Shown: positions 7,172-13,717, counted from the stretch's first letter. The stretch: 17,859 nucleotides of DNA from CADEFF01 sp964569315 (GCA_964569315.1 CAZMUZ010000080.1:1-17859), one strand, 5' to 3'. The notes: generated by a model from the sequence alone, not told the origin. Made by a program: numbers and translations.

Positions 7172-8476
7172 ATGCGACAGGACCAGGACATCTTCGCCCC
7201 CGGCTTCAAGGAAACGCCCTATTGGTGGGAGGCGGCGCCGCGCCCGCAGCGCGAGCCGGCGCCGGTGCCGCCGCGGACCGACGTGGCCGTCGTCGGATCG
7301 GGCTATACCGGCCTCTCGGCGGCGCTGCATCTCGCGCGCGGCGGCCGGCAGGTCACCATCTTCGAGGCGGGCGAGCCCGGCCAGGGCGCCAGCTCGCGCA
7401 ATGCCGGCTATGTCGGCCGCACCCTCAAGCACGGCCTCGGTCCGTTGATCGAGCGCCTCGGGGCCGAGCGCGCCGTCGGGTTCTATCGCGAGGCGCGCTT
7501 CGCCTACGAGCATGTGCGCGAGGCGATCGAGCGCGAGAAGATCGACTGCCATCTCCTGCGCTGCGGGCGCTTCCAGGCGGCGGCCTCGCCCGCGCAATAC
7601 GAATCCATGGCGCGCGACATGGAGACCAAGCGGAAACATCTGGGCGAGGAGTCCGAGATGGTGCCGGCCGGCGAGACGCGCCGCGAGCTCGGCACCCCGA
7701 GTTTCCAGGGCGGCGCGCTCATCCCCGACATGTCCTCGATCCATCCCGGCCTCTTCCAGCTCGGCATGCTGGCGCGTGCCGAGGAAGCCGGCGCGCGGGT
7801 GCTGGCCCATACCCCCGTCACCGGCATCAGGCGCGAGGCGGACGGATTCCTGGTGGAGACGCCCAGAGGCCGGACCGTCGTGCGCGAGGTGGTGCTGGCG
7901 ACGAACGGCCATGGCGGTCGGGAATCGCCCTATCTGCGCCGGCGCCTCATTCCGTTTCACGCCTATATGGTGGCGACGGAGGAGCTGCCGCCCGGCACGG
8001 TCGAGCGGCTCATCCCCGGCTCGCGCACCTGCCACGACTACCGGCACAATCTCTTCTATTTCCGGCGCGCGCCGGACGGAAACCGCATCCTGCTCGGCGG
8101 CCGGAGCGGGAACCCGACGCGCGACCTCAAGGGGAAGGCGCGGCAGCTCCACCGGGCGCTCGGCGAGATCTTCCCCGAGATCCGGAACGCGAAGCTGAGC
8201 CATGTCTGGACCGGCCAGTGCGCCGCCACCTTCGACCAGTGGCCGCATATCGGCGAGCAGGACGGCATCCACTATGCCGGCGGCTATTGCTTCGCCGGGG
8301 TGCCGATGGGCACCTGGTTCGGCCACAAGATCGCGCGCCGCATCCTGGGGGCGCAGGAGGGCCGCACTGCCTTCGACGACCTGCCCTTCGAGACGCGACC
8401 CTATTATTGGGGCTGGCCCTGGTTCCGCCCGCTCGCCGTGGCGCAGCTCGACTGGAAGGACCGGCGCGGGCACTGA
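7172..8476 (+). CDS. FAD-dependent oxidoreductase, DAO family (PuuB/DadA-like)
   Basis: This 434-residue flavoenzyme should oxidise an amine or amino-acid-type substrate. The FAD-binding Rossmann motif is DVAVVGSGYTGLSAALHLAR (about residues 37-56), with the dinucleotide-binding Glu at residue 65. It is followed by GQGASSRNAGYVG, the flavin-contact segment typical of gamma-glutamylputrescine oxidase and glycine/sarcosine-oxidase relatives. A C-terminal GGYCFAGVPMGTWFGHKIAR contributes the second FAD contact. The unusual N-terminus PGFKETPYWWEAAPRP is shared by the PuuB-like branch. Start ATG 7172 is well supported by AGGAGG 5 bases upstream. It diverges from the exporter-sulfatase pair. Substrate is unknown; demethylation or deamination of an amine would fit the neighbours (inference). 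Confidence 0.93.
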   Translation: MRQDQDIFAPGFKETPYWWEAAPRPQREPAPVPPRTDVAVVGSGYTGLSAALHLARGGRQVTIFEAGEPGQGASSRNAGYVGRTLKHGLGPLIERLGAERAVGFYREARFAYEHVREAIEREKIDCHLLRCGRFQAAASPAQYESMARDMETKRKHLGEESEMVPAGETRRELGTPSFQGGALIPDMSSIHPGLFQLGMLARAEEAGARVLAHTPVTGIRREADGFLVETPRGRTVVREVVLATNGHGGRESPYLRRRLIPFHAYMVATEELPPGTVERLIPGSRTCHDYRHNLFYFRRAPDGNRILLGGRSGNPTRDLKGKARQLHRALGEIFPEIRNAKLSHVWTGQCAATFDQWPHIGEQDGIHYAGGYCFAGVPMGTWFGHKIARRILGAQEGRTAFDDLPFETRPYYWGWPWFRPLAVAQLDWKDRRGH

Positions 8477-8490
8477 GCGGGCGCACCCGC

Positions 8491-8522
8491 CGCGCCGGCG
8501 TTTCCGGCGCGACGATCGTCGC
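8491..8522 (+). terminator. Hairpin plus palindrome after the FAD oxidoreductase gene
   Basis: CGCGCCGG (8491-8498) and CCGGCGCG (8504-8511) form a perfect 8-bp stem with loop CGTTT, 15 bases after the stop codon. It is overlapped by a 14-bp perfect palindrome, GCGACGATCGTCGC (8509-8522). There is no T-run, so this may be a weak terminator or an RNA 3'-end stabiliser. Confidence 0.4.
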
Positions 8523-8539
8523 GCGCGACAGGACGGGGG

Positions 8540-8596
8540 CCTCGGCAAACCGACAGGGCTCCCGCAAGCCGACAGGGCCCCCGCAAACCGACAGGG
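8540..8596 (+). repeat. Three tandem 19-bp repeats in the leader of the GFA-like gene
   Basis: There are three adjacent 19-base units at 8540-8558, 8559-8577 and 8578-8596. All end in the same core, GCAARCCGACAGGG, and differ mainly in the first five bases. The array finishes immediately before the AAGGAG ribosome binding site (8597-8602) of the next gene, so the repeats fall in its probable 5' leader. A degenerate fourth copy (GCGACAGGACGG) may lie just upstream. Confidence 0.85.
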
Positions 8597-8609
8597 AAGG
8601 AGACCGGCC

Positions 8610-9068
8610 TTGTCCGAGCCTGGCATCGAGCATCGCGGCGGCTGCCTCTGCGGCCGAATCCGCTTCGTCGCGACCGGCGATCCGGGCTGGAGCGGCCTCT
8701 GCCATTGCGCCTCCTGCCGGCGCGCGACCGGCGGCATCCTGATGGCGGCCGGCAGCTTCCCGCGCGCGAAGGTCCGGTTCGAAGGGGCGGAGCGGCGCTT
8801 CTATAATTCCTCGCCGGGGGTGCGGCGCGGCTTCTGCGGCGATTGCGGCAGCTCGCTCTCCTACGAGAACGAACGCTGGCCCGGGGAGGTGAACCTCACC
8901 CTCGCGACCTTCGACCATCCGGAACGGCTCCCGCCGGCGACGCAGATCTTCACCGCCGAAAGGCTGCCCTGGCTGCATGTCGTCGATGACCGGCCGCATT
9001 ATCCGGGCGAGCCGGTGCCGGGCACCGAGGAGGGCCCGGCGACGGGCCCGCGCGATCGACCGGCTTGA
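8610..9068 (+). CDS. GFA/CENP-V-fold zinc protein
   Basis: This 152-residue protein belongs to the glutathione-dependent formaldehyde-activating (GFA) superfamily. The zinc-binding cysteines are all present: C12 and C14 in GGCLCGRI, C31, C33 and C36 in LCHCASCRRATGG, and C76 and C79 in RGFCGDCGSSL. Most family members have no proven activity, so formaldehyde chemistry should not be assumed. It would fit next to an oxidase or oxygenase that releases formaldehyde (inference). The start is TTG 8610. AAGGAG lies 7 bases before it and the conserved GGCLCG follows as expected, whereas an upstream ATG at 8202 lies inside the oxidoreductase gene in another frame. Thirty-three bases separate its stop from radC. 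Confidence 0.9.
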   Translation: MSEPGIEHRGGCLCGRIRFVATGDPGWSGLCHCASCRRATGGILMAAGSFPRAKVRFEGAERRFYNSSPGVRRGFCGDCGSSLSYENERWPGEVNLTLATFDHPERLPPATQIFTAERLPWLHVVDDRPHYPGEPVPGTEEGPATGPRDRPA

Positions 9069-9101
9069 CCGCTGCGCGAAAGCTGCGCGACCGTTCCCAC
9101 C

Positions 9102-10040
9102 ATGACCTGTGCGGATCCCGATACGGCGCGCCTGGCGCGTCTCGGCATCTCGGTCGAGCCCATGGCCGGCGGGGCGGAGGGGCGTTTCGCCGTCCGCGGC
9201 GACACCTATCCGCATCGCCAGGCGTTGCAGGAGCTGGGCGGGCGCTGGGACAAGCTCGCCCATGTCTGGCTCTTCGACGGGCCGGAACATCCGGGCCCGA
9301 AGCTGGCGGCGGCGATAGCGGGCGCCATGCCGAGGGAGGGCGCCGCACCGCCCGAGCCCGCCAACCGGCCGCATTACTGGGGCCATCGGCAGCGGCTGCG
9401 CGAGCGCGCGATGAATGGTGGGCTCGGCGCCCTGCCGGATTACGAGCTGCTGGAGCTGCTGCTCTTCGGCTCGGTCGCGCGAAAGGACGTGAAGCCGCTC
9501 GCGAAGGACCTGCTCGCGCGCTTCGGCAGCCTCGCCGGCGTGCTGGCCGCACCCGCGGAGGAGCTGGCGCGGTTCGAGCTCGTCGATCAGAAAACCATCG
9601 TCGGCTTCCGGGCCATGGGCGAGCTCGCCCATCGCATGGCCCGCGAGGAGCTGCTCGAAAAGCCGCTGCTGAACTCGCTCGACAAGGTCGCGAAATATTG
9701 CCGCGCCCAGATGGGCCATAGCGAGGTGGAGCAGTTCCGCGTGCTCTATCTCGACCAGCGCCACGCCCTCATCCATGACGAGACGCAGCAGCGCGGCACG
9801 GTGAACGAGGTCGCGGCCTATCCGCGCGAGATCCTCCGCCGCGCGCTCAATGTCGGCGCGGTCGGCCTCGTGCTGGTGCACAACCATCCGAGCGGCAATC
9901 TCAAGCCTTCGCCGGGCGATATCGAGATCACCCGCGAGATCCAGAAGGCCGCCGACAGCGTCGGCATCGCGCTGCACGACCATCTCATCGTCGGCCGCAA
10001 CGGCCATGTCAGCCTGCGCGAGATGGGCAAGCTGCGCTGA
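9102..10040 (+). CDS. radC: RadC/JAMM (UPF0758) family protein with extra N-terminal domain
   Basis: This 312-residue protein has a C-terminal JAB1/MPN+ fold. The metal site is HNHPSGNLKPSPGD, with H260-x-H262 and D273 in the canonical H-x-H-x10-D spacing. The helical UPF0758 N-terminal region (about 91-190) contains HRQRLRERAM and LPDYELLELLLFGS. RadC proteins were historically linked to DNA repair, but their biochemical role is not established, and they often sit in accessory regions. Residues about 28-72 (RFAVRGDTYPHRQALQELGG, RWDKLAHVWLFDG) are an addition to the usual RadC length of about 220-230. They resemble the short DUF5710-type module (recalled pattern, not searched). ATG 9102 lacks a clear ribosome binding site. 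ATG 9162 is an alternative that would still keep this module. The AT-rich HEPN gene starts 38 bases after its stop. Confidence 0.93.
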   Translation: MTCADPDTARLARLGISVEPMAGGAEGRFAVRGDTYPHRQALQELGGRWDKLAHVWLFDGPEHPGPKLAAAIAGAMPREGAAPPEPANRPHYWGHRQRLRERAMNGGLGALPDYELLELLLFGSVARKDVKPLAKDLLARFGSLAGVLAAPAEELARFELVDQKTIVGFRAMGELAHRMAREELLEKPLLNSLDKVAKYCRAQMGHSEVEQFRVLYLDQRHALIHDETQQRGTVNEVAAYPREILRRALNVGAVGLVLVHNHPSGNLKPSPGDIEITREIQKAADSVGIALHDHLIVGRNGHVSLREMGKLR

Positions 10041-10078
10041 GAGCGAATAGAGACTCGGATCGGATCGGGAGACATGCA

Positions 10079-11038
10079 GTGATTAGCAATGTGCCCACAC
10101 CAGAAAGCCTAAATGACGTGGCGCTCCGGCTCTATTTTTCCGCCTGGAGCGATTTAATCCATGTTGTAGCTGATTTTGAGATGACGTTTGAACCAGGCGA
10201 CGATCCACATGCTCCGGGAGTACAAGGATGGGACACCGAATGGGCTGAGTATATCGTAGCCTGCCAGCCCGAACTGCAATCCATTTGCGCGCTCATTCAA
10301 CAATCAAACGAACTCGCACTCAAAGCGAAGATCTGTGAAGTCAGCCCATTTCTTCTCTTGTTGAAAAACGATGCCAAGCTCAGTGCGGTGCAAAGAAACT
10401 TAGATTTTAGTACGTTTAGAACTCTTGACGCGCTGGATCTTCCTGGTGCTGTCAATACATTCTGCAAACATCCTTTGTCAGAGAAATTCATCGAGACTTA
10501 CAATCGTATTCGTTCCCTCCGTAATAAAATCGCTCACCTTGGTCAACCCGGAACGGTGTTTGAGCCCAGCGAATTTTTTCGCATTCTTATATTTCAGTAC
10601 ATCGAACTCTGGAAAGGTCGGATGTGGTTGAGTGACCGCCTGCTCTTTGCGTCGAAAACGCGGGCTGCATTCTTCCATGATGGTAGATACTCATCTCCGG
10701 AAATGGTCGTAATGAATGAGCTGCCCTACACGTTGAAAATCCTGACAAACGTGGAATTTACGCAACTATTTGGGCACTCCAAGAGCACGCGCCGATACGT
10801 CTGTCACGTCTGTTTTTCTAATGCGACAACGAAGTATGAAGATCCTGATTTGCAATGGTGTAAGACAGCATTTCTAGATAGAGGAAAGCCGATTCTGAAA
10901 TGTGTTATGTGCGGCGAAAGCTTTAAGATCGCTAGACGCAAATGCGCATTGGCTGGCTGCCAGGGAAGCATTGTGGGCGATAACGCAGATGACTACGTTG
11001 GATTTTGCCATAGCTGCGGAAAGCATCAGGGCGATTAG
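10079..11038 (+). CDS. HEPN-domain protein with two C-terminal zinc ribbons; function unknown
   Basis: I do not recognise this 319-residue protein as a named family. An alpha-helical region (about 15-190) contains QQSNELALKAKI (74-85), like the first conserved helix of HEPN domains, and SLRNKIAH, whose R148-x4-H153 matches the HEPN ribonuclease motif. The C-terminus (240-319) has two zinc-ribbon pairs: C242/C245 with C275/C278, and C289/C294 with C310/C313. HEPN proteins are commonly RNases in toxin-antitoxin, abortive-infection and CRISPR systems, so RNA cleavage is possible but unproven. GTG 10079 is the start, with GGGAG 7 bases before it. The gene is far poorer in G+C than its neighbours: two sampled 60-base lines contain 28 and 24 G+C, against 43 in a radC line. 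This suggests horizontal transfer. It could be co-transcribed with radC. Confidence 0.85.
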   Translation: MISNVPTPESLNDVALRLYFSAWSDLIHVVADFEMTFEPGDDPHAPGVQGWDTEWAEYIVACQPELQSICALIQQSNELALKAKICEVSPFLLLLKNDAKLSAVQRNLDFSTFRTLDALDLPGAVNTFCKHPLSEKFIETYNRIRSLRNKIAHLGQPGTVFEPSEFFRILIFQYIELWKGRMWLSDRLLFASKTRAAFFHDGRYSSPEMVVMNELPYTLKILTNVEFTQLFGHSKSTRRYVCHVCFSNATTKYEDPDLQWCKTAFLDRGKPILKCVMCGESFKIARRKCALAGCQGSIVGDNADDYVGFCHSCGKHQGD

Positions 11039-11103
11039 ATGCGGGGGTTGCAGAGCAAACTAGCTGATCAGTGAAACTCGAGCGCATCCCCGGCGCGGCG
11101 GCC

Positions 11104-11209
11104 GGATGCCGATGGTCCTGCCGCTATAGACGCCGACGCCGGGCGGATTCTTTTCGCGATCGCCCATTATTATAAGCCGAAGGCCGGCTTCTACGGCTCG
11201 CAACGCGCC
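11104..11209 (+). pseudogene. Relic of the promoter and first codons of the gene at 12722
   Basis: Bases 11104-11138 match 12686-12720 at 32 of 35 positions and keep the TATAG promoter core. Bases 11144-11209 match codons 2-23 of the intact gene at 61 of 66 positions. All five differences are third-position and synonymous, so the encoded peptide RILFAIAHYYKPKAGFYGSQ continues identically to RA. Between these blocks the start codon is destroyed: CCGGG replaces CATG, adding one base. No alternative start lies in frame, and similarity ends after 11209, with the frame reaching a stop near 11285. It is therefore a truncated, untranslatable duplicate. Confidence 0.85.
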
Positions 11210-11328
11210 AACCGGCGCCCGCCGAGAAGGCGGCGCAACGGCAGCGGGCGGAACGGCGCCTCGATGACGATTGCGCCACCCGGGTAGCCGCGCAGGAGCA
11301 TGACCTGGTCCGAAAACCCTCATGAGCT

Positions 11329-11366
11329 TTCCTCCTGTCCTTGCGCCAGCGCAAGGACAGGAGGAA
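11329..11366. repeat. 38-bp near-perfect palindrome (18-bp arms, 2-base centre)
   Basis: TTCCTCCTGTCCTTGCGC (11329-11346) is followed by CA and then by its exact reverse complement (11349-11366). Part of the left arm, CCTCCTGTCC, appears again at 11377-11386. The element lies in the gene-poor stretch upstream of the TDT transporter. It could be a transcription terminator without a T-run, a REP/MITE-like element or a protein binding site; the sequence does not decide. Confidence 0.85.
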
Positions 11367-11587
11367 TATCGGCGCGCCTCCTGTCCCATCCGTCTTGGAG
11401 CGTCGGTGCGGCTCTTGAATCTCGTTCGTTTCCCCGATACCGGGCGACGCCATGACTTGGTGCATCCGGGGAGAGCGGGGATGACGCCGATGGGAAGGCG
11501 CCGTTCGGGCGTCCATGAATCGGGTCGCGCCCGGATCGATGTCACGCGGCCGGTTTGCCGGTCGTCCCCGCCGGGTCGGGGCGTCAG

Positions 11588-12619
11588 ATGAACTTGCTCC
11601 GCCGTGCGGCCGAAGATCTGTTTCCGGGCTATTTCGCGCTCGTCATGGCGACCGGCGCGCTGTCGATCGCGATCCTGCTGCTGGGTTTTCCCCGGGCCGC
11701 CCGGGCGCTTCTGGTTTTCAACATCGCCGCCTATGCGACGCTGTGGGCCCTCGTCCTGACCCGGCTGGCCTGCTTCCCGGGAAAGATGCTCGGCGATCTC
11801 GTCGACCATGAACGCGGCCCCGGCTTCTTTACGCTGGTGGCCGGCACCTGCGTGCTCGGGACCCAGCTCCTGGTGGTCGGCCATGCGCCGGACACGGCCC
11901 TGTGGCTGTGGGGCCTGGGGATCCTGCTCTGGGTCGTGGTGATGTATGGCTTCTTCGCCGCTGTCATGGTACGCGCCAGGAAGCCGTCGATCGCCAGCGG
12001 CATCAACGGCGCCTGGCTCATCGCGGCCGTCGCCACGCAGTCGGTTGCGGTCCTGGGTGCCTCGATCGGCGGTGTGATCGAGATCGGCATGGCCGCCCGG
12101 TTCTTCAGCCTCGTCATGTTCCTGATCGGCTGCATGCTGTATCTGAGCATCATCACCCTGATCTTCTACCGCCTGACCTTCGTTCACCTGACGAAGGACG
12201 AGTTCACGCCGCCCTACTGGATCAATATGGGCGCGGTCGCGATCACGACGCTCGCCGGATCGACGCTCATCCTGCATGGCGGCAGCGGGGATCTCATGCA
12301 GGAACTGATGCCGTTCCTGAAAGGCTTCACCTTGTTCTTCTGGGCCGCGGCGACCTGGTGGATACCGCTGCTGGTCATCCTGATGATCTGGCGTCATGGC
12401 GTGCGCCGCCGCCGCCTCAGCTACGACCCCCAGTTCTGGGGGATGGTGTTCCCGCTGGCGATGTACACGACCGGCACCTATCAGCTCGCCCAGGCGCTCG
12501 AGCTGCCGTTTCTGCTGGTGATACCCGAGGTCTTCGTTTTCGTCGCGCTCGCCGCCTGGGGCTTCACCCTGGTCGCCGCCGCGCGCCACCTCTGGTCGAG
12601 GCTGACCCTCGCCGGCTGA
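11588..12619 (+). CDS. TDT-family transporter (tellurite-resistance/dicarboxylate, SLAC1/TehA fold)
   Basis: This 343-residue inner-membrane protein has about ten transmembrane helices. The opening LFPGYFALVMATGALSIAIL is the family hallmark: helix 1 with the PGYFALVMATG segment seen in TehA/Mae1/SLAC1 homologues. It continues with hydrophobic stretches such as LWLWGLGILLWVVVMYGFFA and FWGMVFPLAMYTTGTYQLAQ, the latter equivalent to the family's late FPL..YT motif. Members move small anions, dicarboxylates or sulfite, and tellurite resistance is a secondary effect of some; the substrate here is not known. ATG 11588 is preferred because helix 1 follows directly; a TTG at 11555 is in frame but would add eleven uncharacteristic residues. 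The gene lies between the relic at 11104 and the intact parent gene at 12722, i.e. inside a pair of direct repeats. Confidence 0.92.
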   Translation: MNLLRRAAEDLFPGYFALVMATGALSIAILLLGFPRAARALLVFNIAAYATLWALVLTRLACFPGKMLGDLVDHERGPGFFTLVAGTCVLGTQLLVVGHAPDTALWLWGLGILLWVVVMYGFFAAVMVRARKPSIASGINGAWLIAAVATQSVAVLGASIGGVIEIGMAARFFSLVMFLIGCMLYLSIITLIFYRLTFVHLTKDEFTPPYWINMGAVAITTLAGSTLILHGGSGDLMQELMPFLKGFTLFFWAAATWWIPLLVILMIWRHGVRRRRLSYDPQFWGMVFPLAMYTTGTYQLAQALELPFLLVIPEVFVFVALAAWGFTLVAAARHLWSRLTLAG

Positions 12620-12684
12620 CCGGGACCCGCCGGGCGTCGACCTGCCCTGCGCAGCAACCCGGCAGCATTCCGGGATGCGGCGGC

Positions 12685-12712
12685 TGGACGCCGATGGCCC
12701 TGCCGCTATAGT
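12685..12712 (+). promoter_or_regulatory. Candidate promoter giving a leaderless mRNA
   Basis: TGGACG (12685-12690) and TATAGT (12707-12712) are separated by 16 bases and resemble sigma-70 -35 and -10 boxes. The -10 ends 9 bases before the ATG at 12722, so transcription should begin within a few bases of the start codon. No Shine-Dalgarno sequence precedes that ATG. The TATAG core and its surroundings are conserved in the relic at 11104-11138, which supports function. Confidence 0.5.
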
Positions 12713-12721
12713 CGCCGACGC

Positions 12722-13609
12722 ATGCGGATCCTTTTCGCGATCGCCCACTACTACAAGCCGAAGGCCGGCTTCTACGGCTCGCAACGTGCCGACCCGCGTC
12801 CGCGCGTCGAAGCGCTCTCGGCCTGCATCGCCTCGCTGCATCAGCATTTCGGCGGGCGCCAGGGGCTGCTCGATCCGCCCCGCCGGCAGCTCACCGAGAC
12901 CAACGGACAATGGCGTTCGGCGATCGAGGTGGCGGTTTGCACCACGGGCGAGGATCACCTCGTCGCCTCGCTGCCGCAGGGCCTTTTCCGGCATCATGCG
13001 ACGAAGGCTGAGGCGCCGCTGCTGGGGTACGAGTGCCATGCCGTGCTGCGGGACGGGCTCGACAAGTTTGACTATTTCGTCTTCCTCGAGGACGACATCC
13101 TGGTGAACGACCCGGCCTTCTTCCAGAAGCTCGCCTGGTTCGCCGAGCTCGGCGGCGACCGCGCGCTGCTCCAGCCGAACCGCTACGAGCTTTCCCCGGA
13201 AGACCGGGTCCACAAGCTCTATATCGACTGCAACCTGCTGAACCCCGGCCTGAGCGAGCCCTATCAGAACATCGCGGTGCGGCCGAAGCTGCAGGGGCGC
13301 GTGCTCAACCAGAAGATCCAGCTCCAGCGCGCCAACAATCCGCATGCCGGCTGCTTCTTCCTCAACCAGAAGCAGATGCGCAAATGGGCCGCCGAGCCCT
13401 ATTTCCTCGATCGTGCGACCGATTTCGGCGGGCCGCTCGAATCCGCCGCGACGCTCGGCATCATGCGCTGCTTCGAATGCTACAAGCCGGCGCGGGAGAA
13501 CGCGGCGTTCCTCGAGGTCGAGCATCTTCATCCGCGCTATCTCGGCCGCTATATCGAGCTCGCCGATGCGCCGCCCTTCAAGTTCAAGGTCTTGAATCCG
13601 AACGGCTGA
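12722..13609 (+). CDS. Putative GT-A-like glycosyltransferase; specific function unknown
   Basis: This 295-residue soluble protein starts MRILFAIAHYYKPK, a first beta-strand typical of nucleotide-binding or glycosyltransferase folds. It carries FDYFVFLEDDILVND (about 116-130), where E123-D124-D125 after a hydrophobic strand resembles the DxD-type metal/sugar-nucleotide site of GT-A enzymes. A later segment, NPHAGCFFLNQKQMRKW, resembles the acceptor-side region of such enzymes. There is no signal peptide or membrane segment. I do not recognise the exact family, and no polysaccharide genes are adjacent, so the transferase role is inferred from the EDD context alone. The start has no ribosome binding site but sits immediately downstream of a promoter-like sequence. 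A truncated duplicate of its first 23 codons lies 1.6 kb upstream. Three REP-like elements follow its stop. Confidence 0.75.
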   Translation: MRILFAIAHYYKPKAGFYGSQRADPRPRVEALSACIASLHQHFGGRQGLLDPPRRQLTETNGQWRSAIEVAVCTTGEDHLVASLPQGLFRHHATKAEAPLLGYECHAVLRDGLDKFDYFVFLEDDILVNDPAFFQKLAWFAELGGDRALLQPNRYELSPEDRVHKLYIDCNLLNPGLSEPYQNIAVRPKLQGRVLNQKIQLQRANNPHAGCFFLNQKQMRKWAAEPYFLDRATDFGGPLESAATLGIMRCFECYKPARENAAFLEVEHLHPRYLGRYIELADAPPFKFKVLNPNG

Positions 13610-13620
13610 GCGCGCCGCCG

Positions 13621-13642
13621 CATCCTTCGACAGGCTCAGGGT
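13621..13642 (+). repeat. REP-like element, copy 1
   Basis: It begins CATCCTTCGACAGGCTCAGG, the core of a palindromic extragenic repeat common in many proteobacterial genomes. It starts 12 bases after the stop codon of the putative glycosyltransferase. The final ATGAGG of the full element is missing or changed. Confidence 0.75.
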
Positions 13643-13658
13643 AACGCGAGCGGAACCT

Positions 13659-13687
13659 CCTCATGCTGAGCTTGTCGAAGCATGAGG
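13659..13687 (-). repeat. REP-like element, copy 2 (inverted, self-complementary)
   Basis: This is the inverted copy of the same element. Its ends CCTCATGC (13659-13666) and GCATGAGG (13680-13687) are perfect inverted repeats around a 13-base centre containing the CTTGTCGAA core. It can fold alone or pair with copies 1 and 3. Lying between convergent genes, it may limit transcription from both sides. Confidence 0.8.
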
Positions 13688-13717
13688 GCCACGGGACGCC
13701 GAGCAGGGCATGCACCG

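Larger units (their letters stand above)
11039..11587. other. Gene-poor accessory stretch between the HEPN and TDT genes
   Basis: I find no convincing intact gene in these 549 bases. The first 60 remain AT-rich and grade into GC-rich DNA near 11090. From 11104 to 11209 there is a relic copy of the start of the gene at 12722. From 11329 to 11366 lies a near-perfect palindrome, and the 10-base core of one arm (CCTCCTGTCC) recurs at 11377-11386. The rest, up to the TDT start codon, is featureless apart from a possible weak promoter (TTGAAT 11415-11420 with GATACC 15 bases later). Confidence 0.7.

Noticed and set aside
8127..10007. A 626-codon open frame on the minus strand
   Set aside because: Antisense shadow of the GFA and RadC genes, both of which have intact metal-binding motifs on the plus strand.
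11191..11301. A 36-codon minus-strand frame (begins MLLRGYPGGAIVIEAPFRPL)
   Set aside because: Codon use looks host-like, but it has no ribosome binding site, overlaps the relic and matches no family I recognise; at most a fragment of a lost gene.
11060..13531. An 823-codon open frame on the minus strand
   Set aside because: It is opposite the TDT and EDD-protein genes, which have clear family motifs. Its translation is low-complexity (Arg/Glu/Gly/His-rich), as expected for the antisense of GC-rich coding DNA. Its internal sequence duplication only mirrors the relic/parent repeat.
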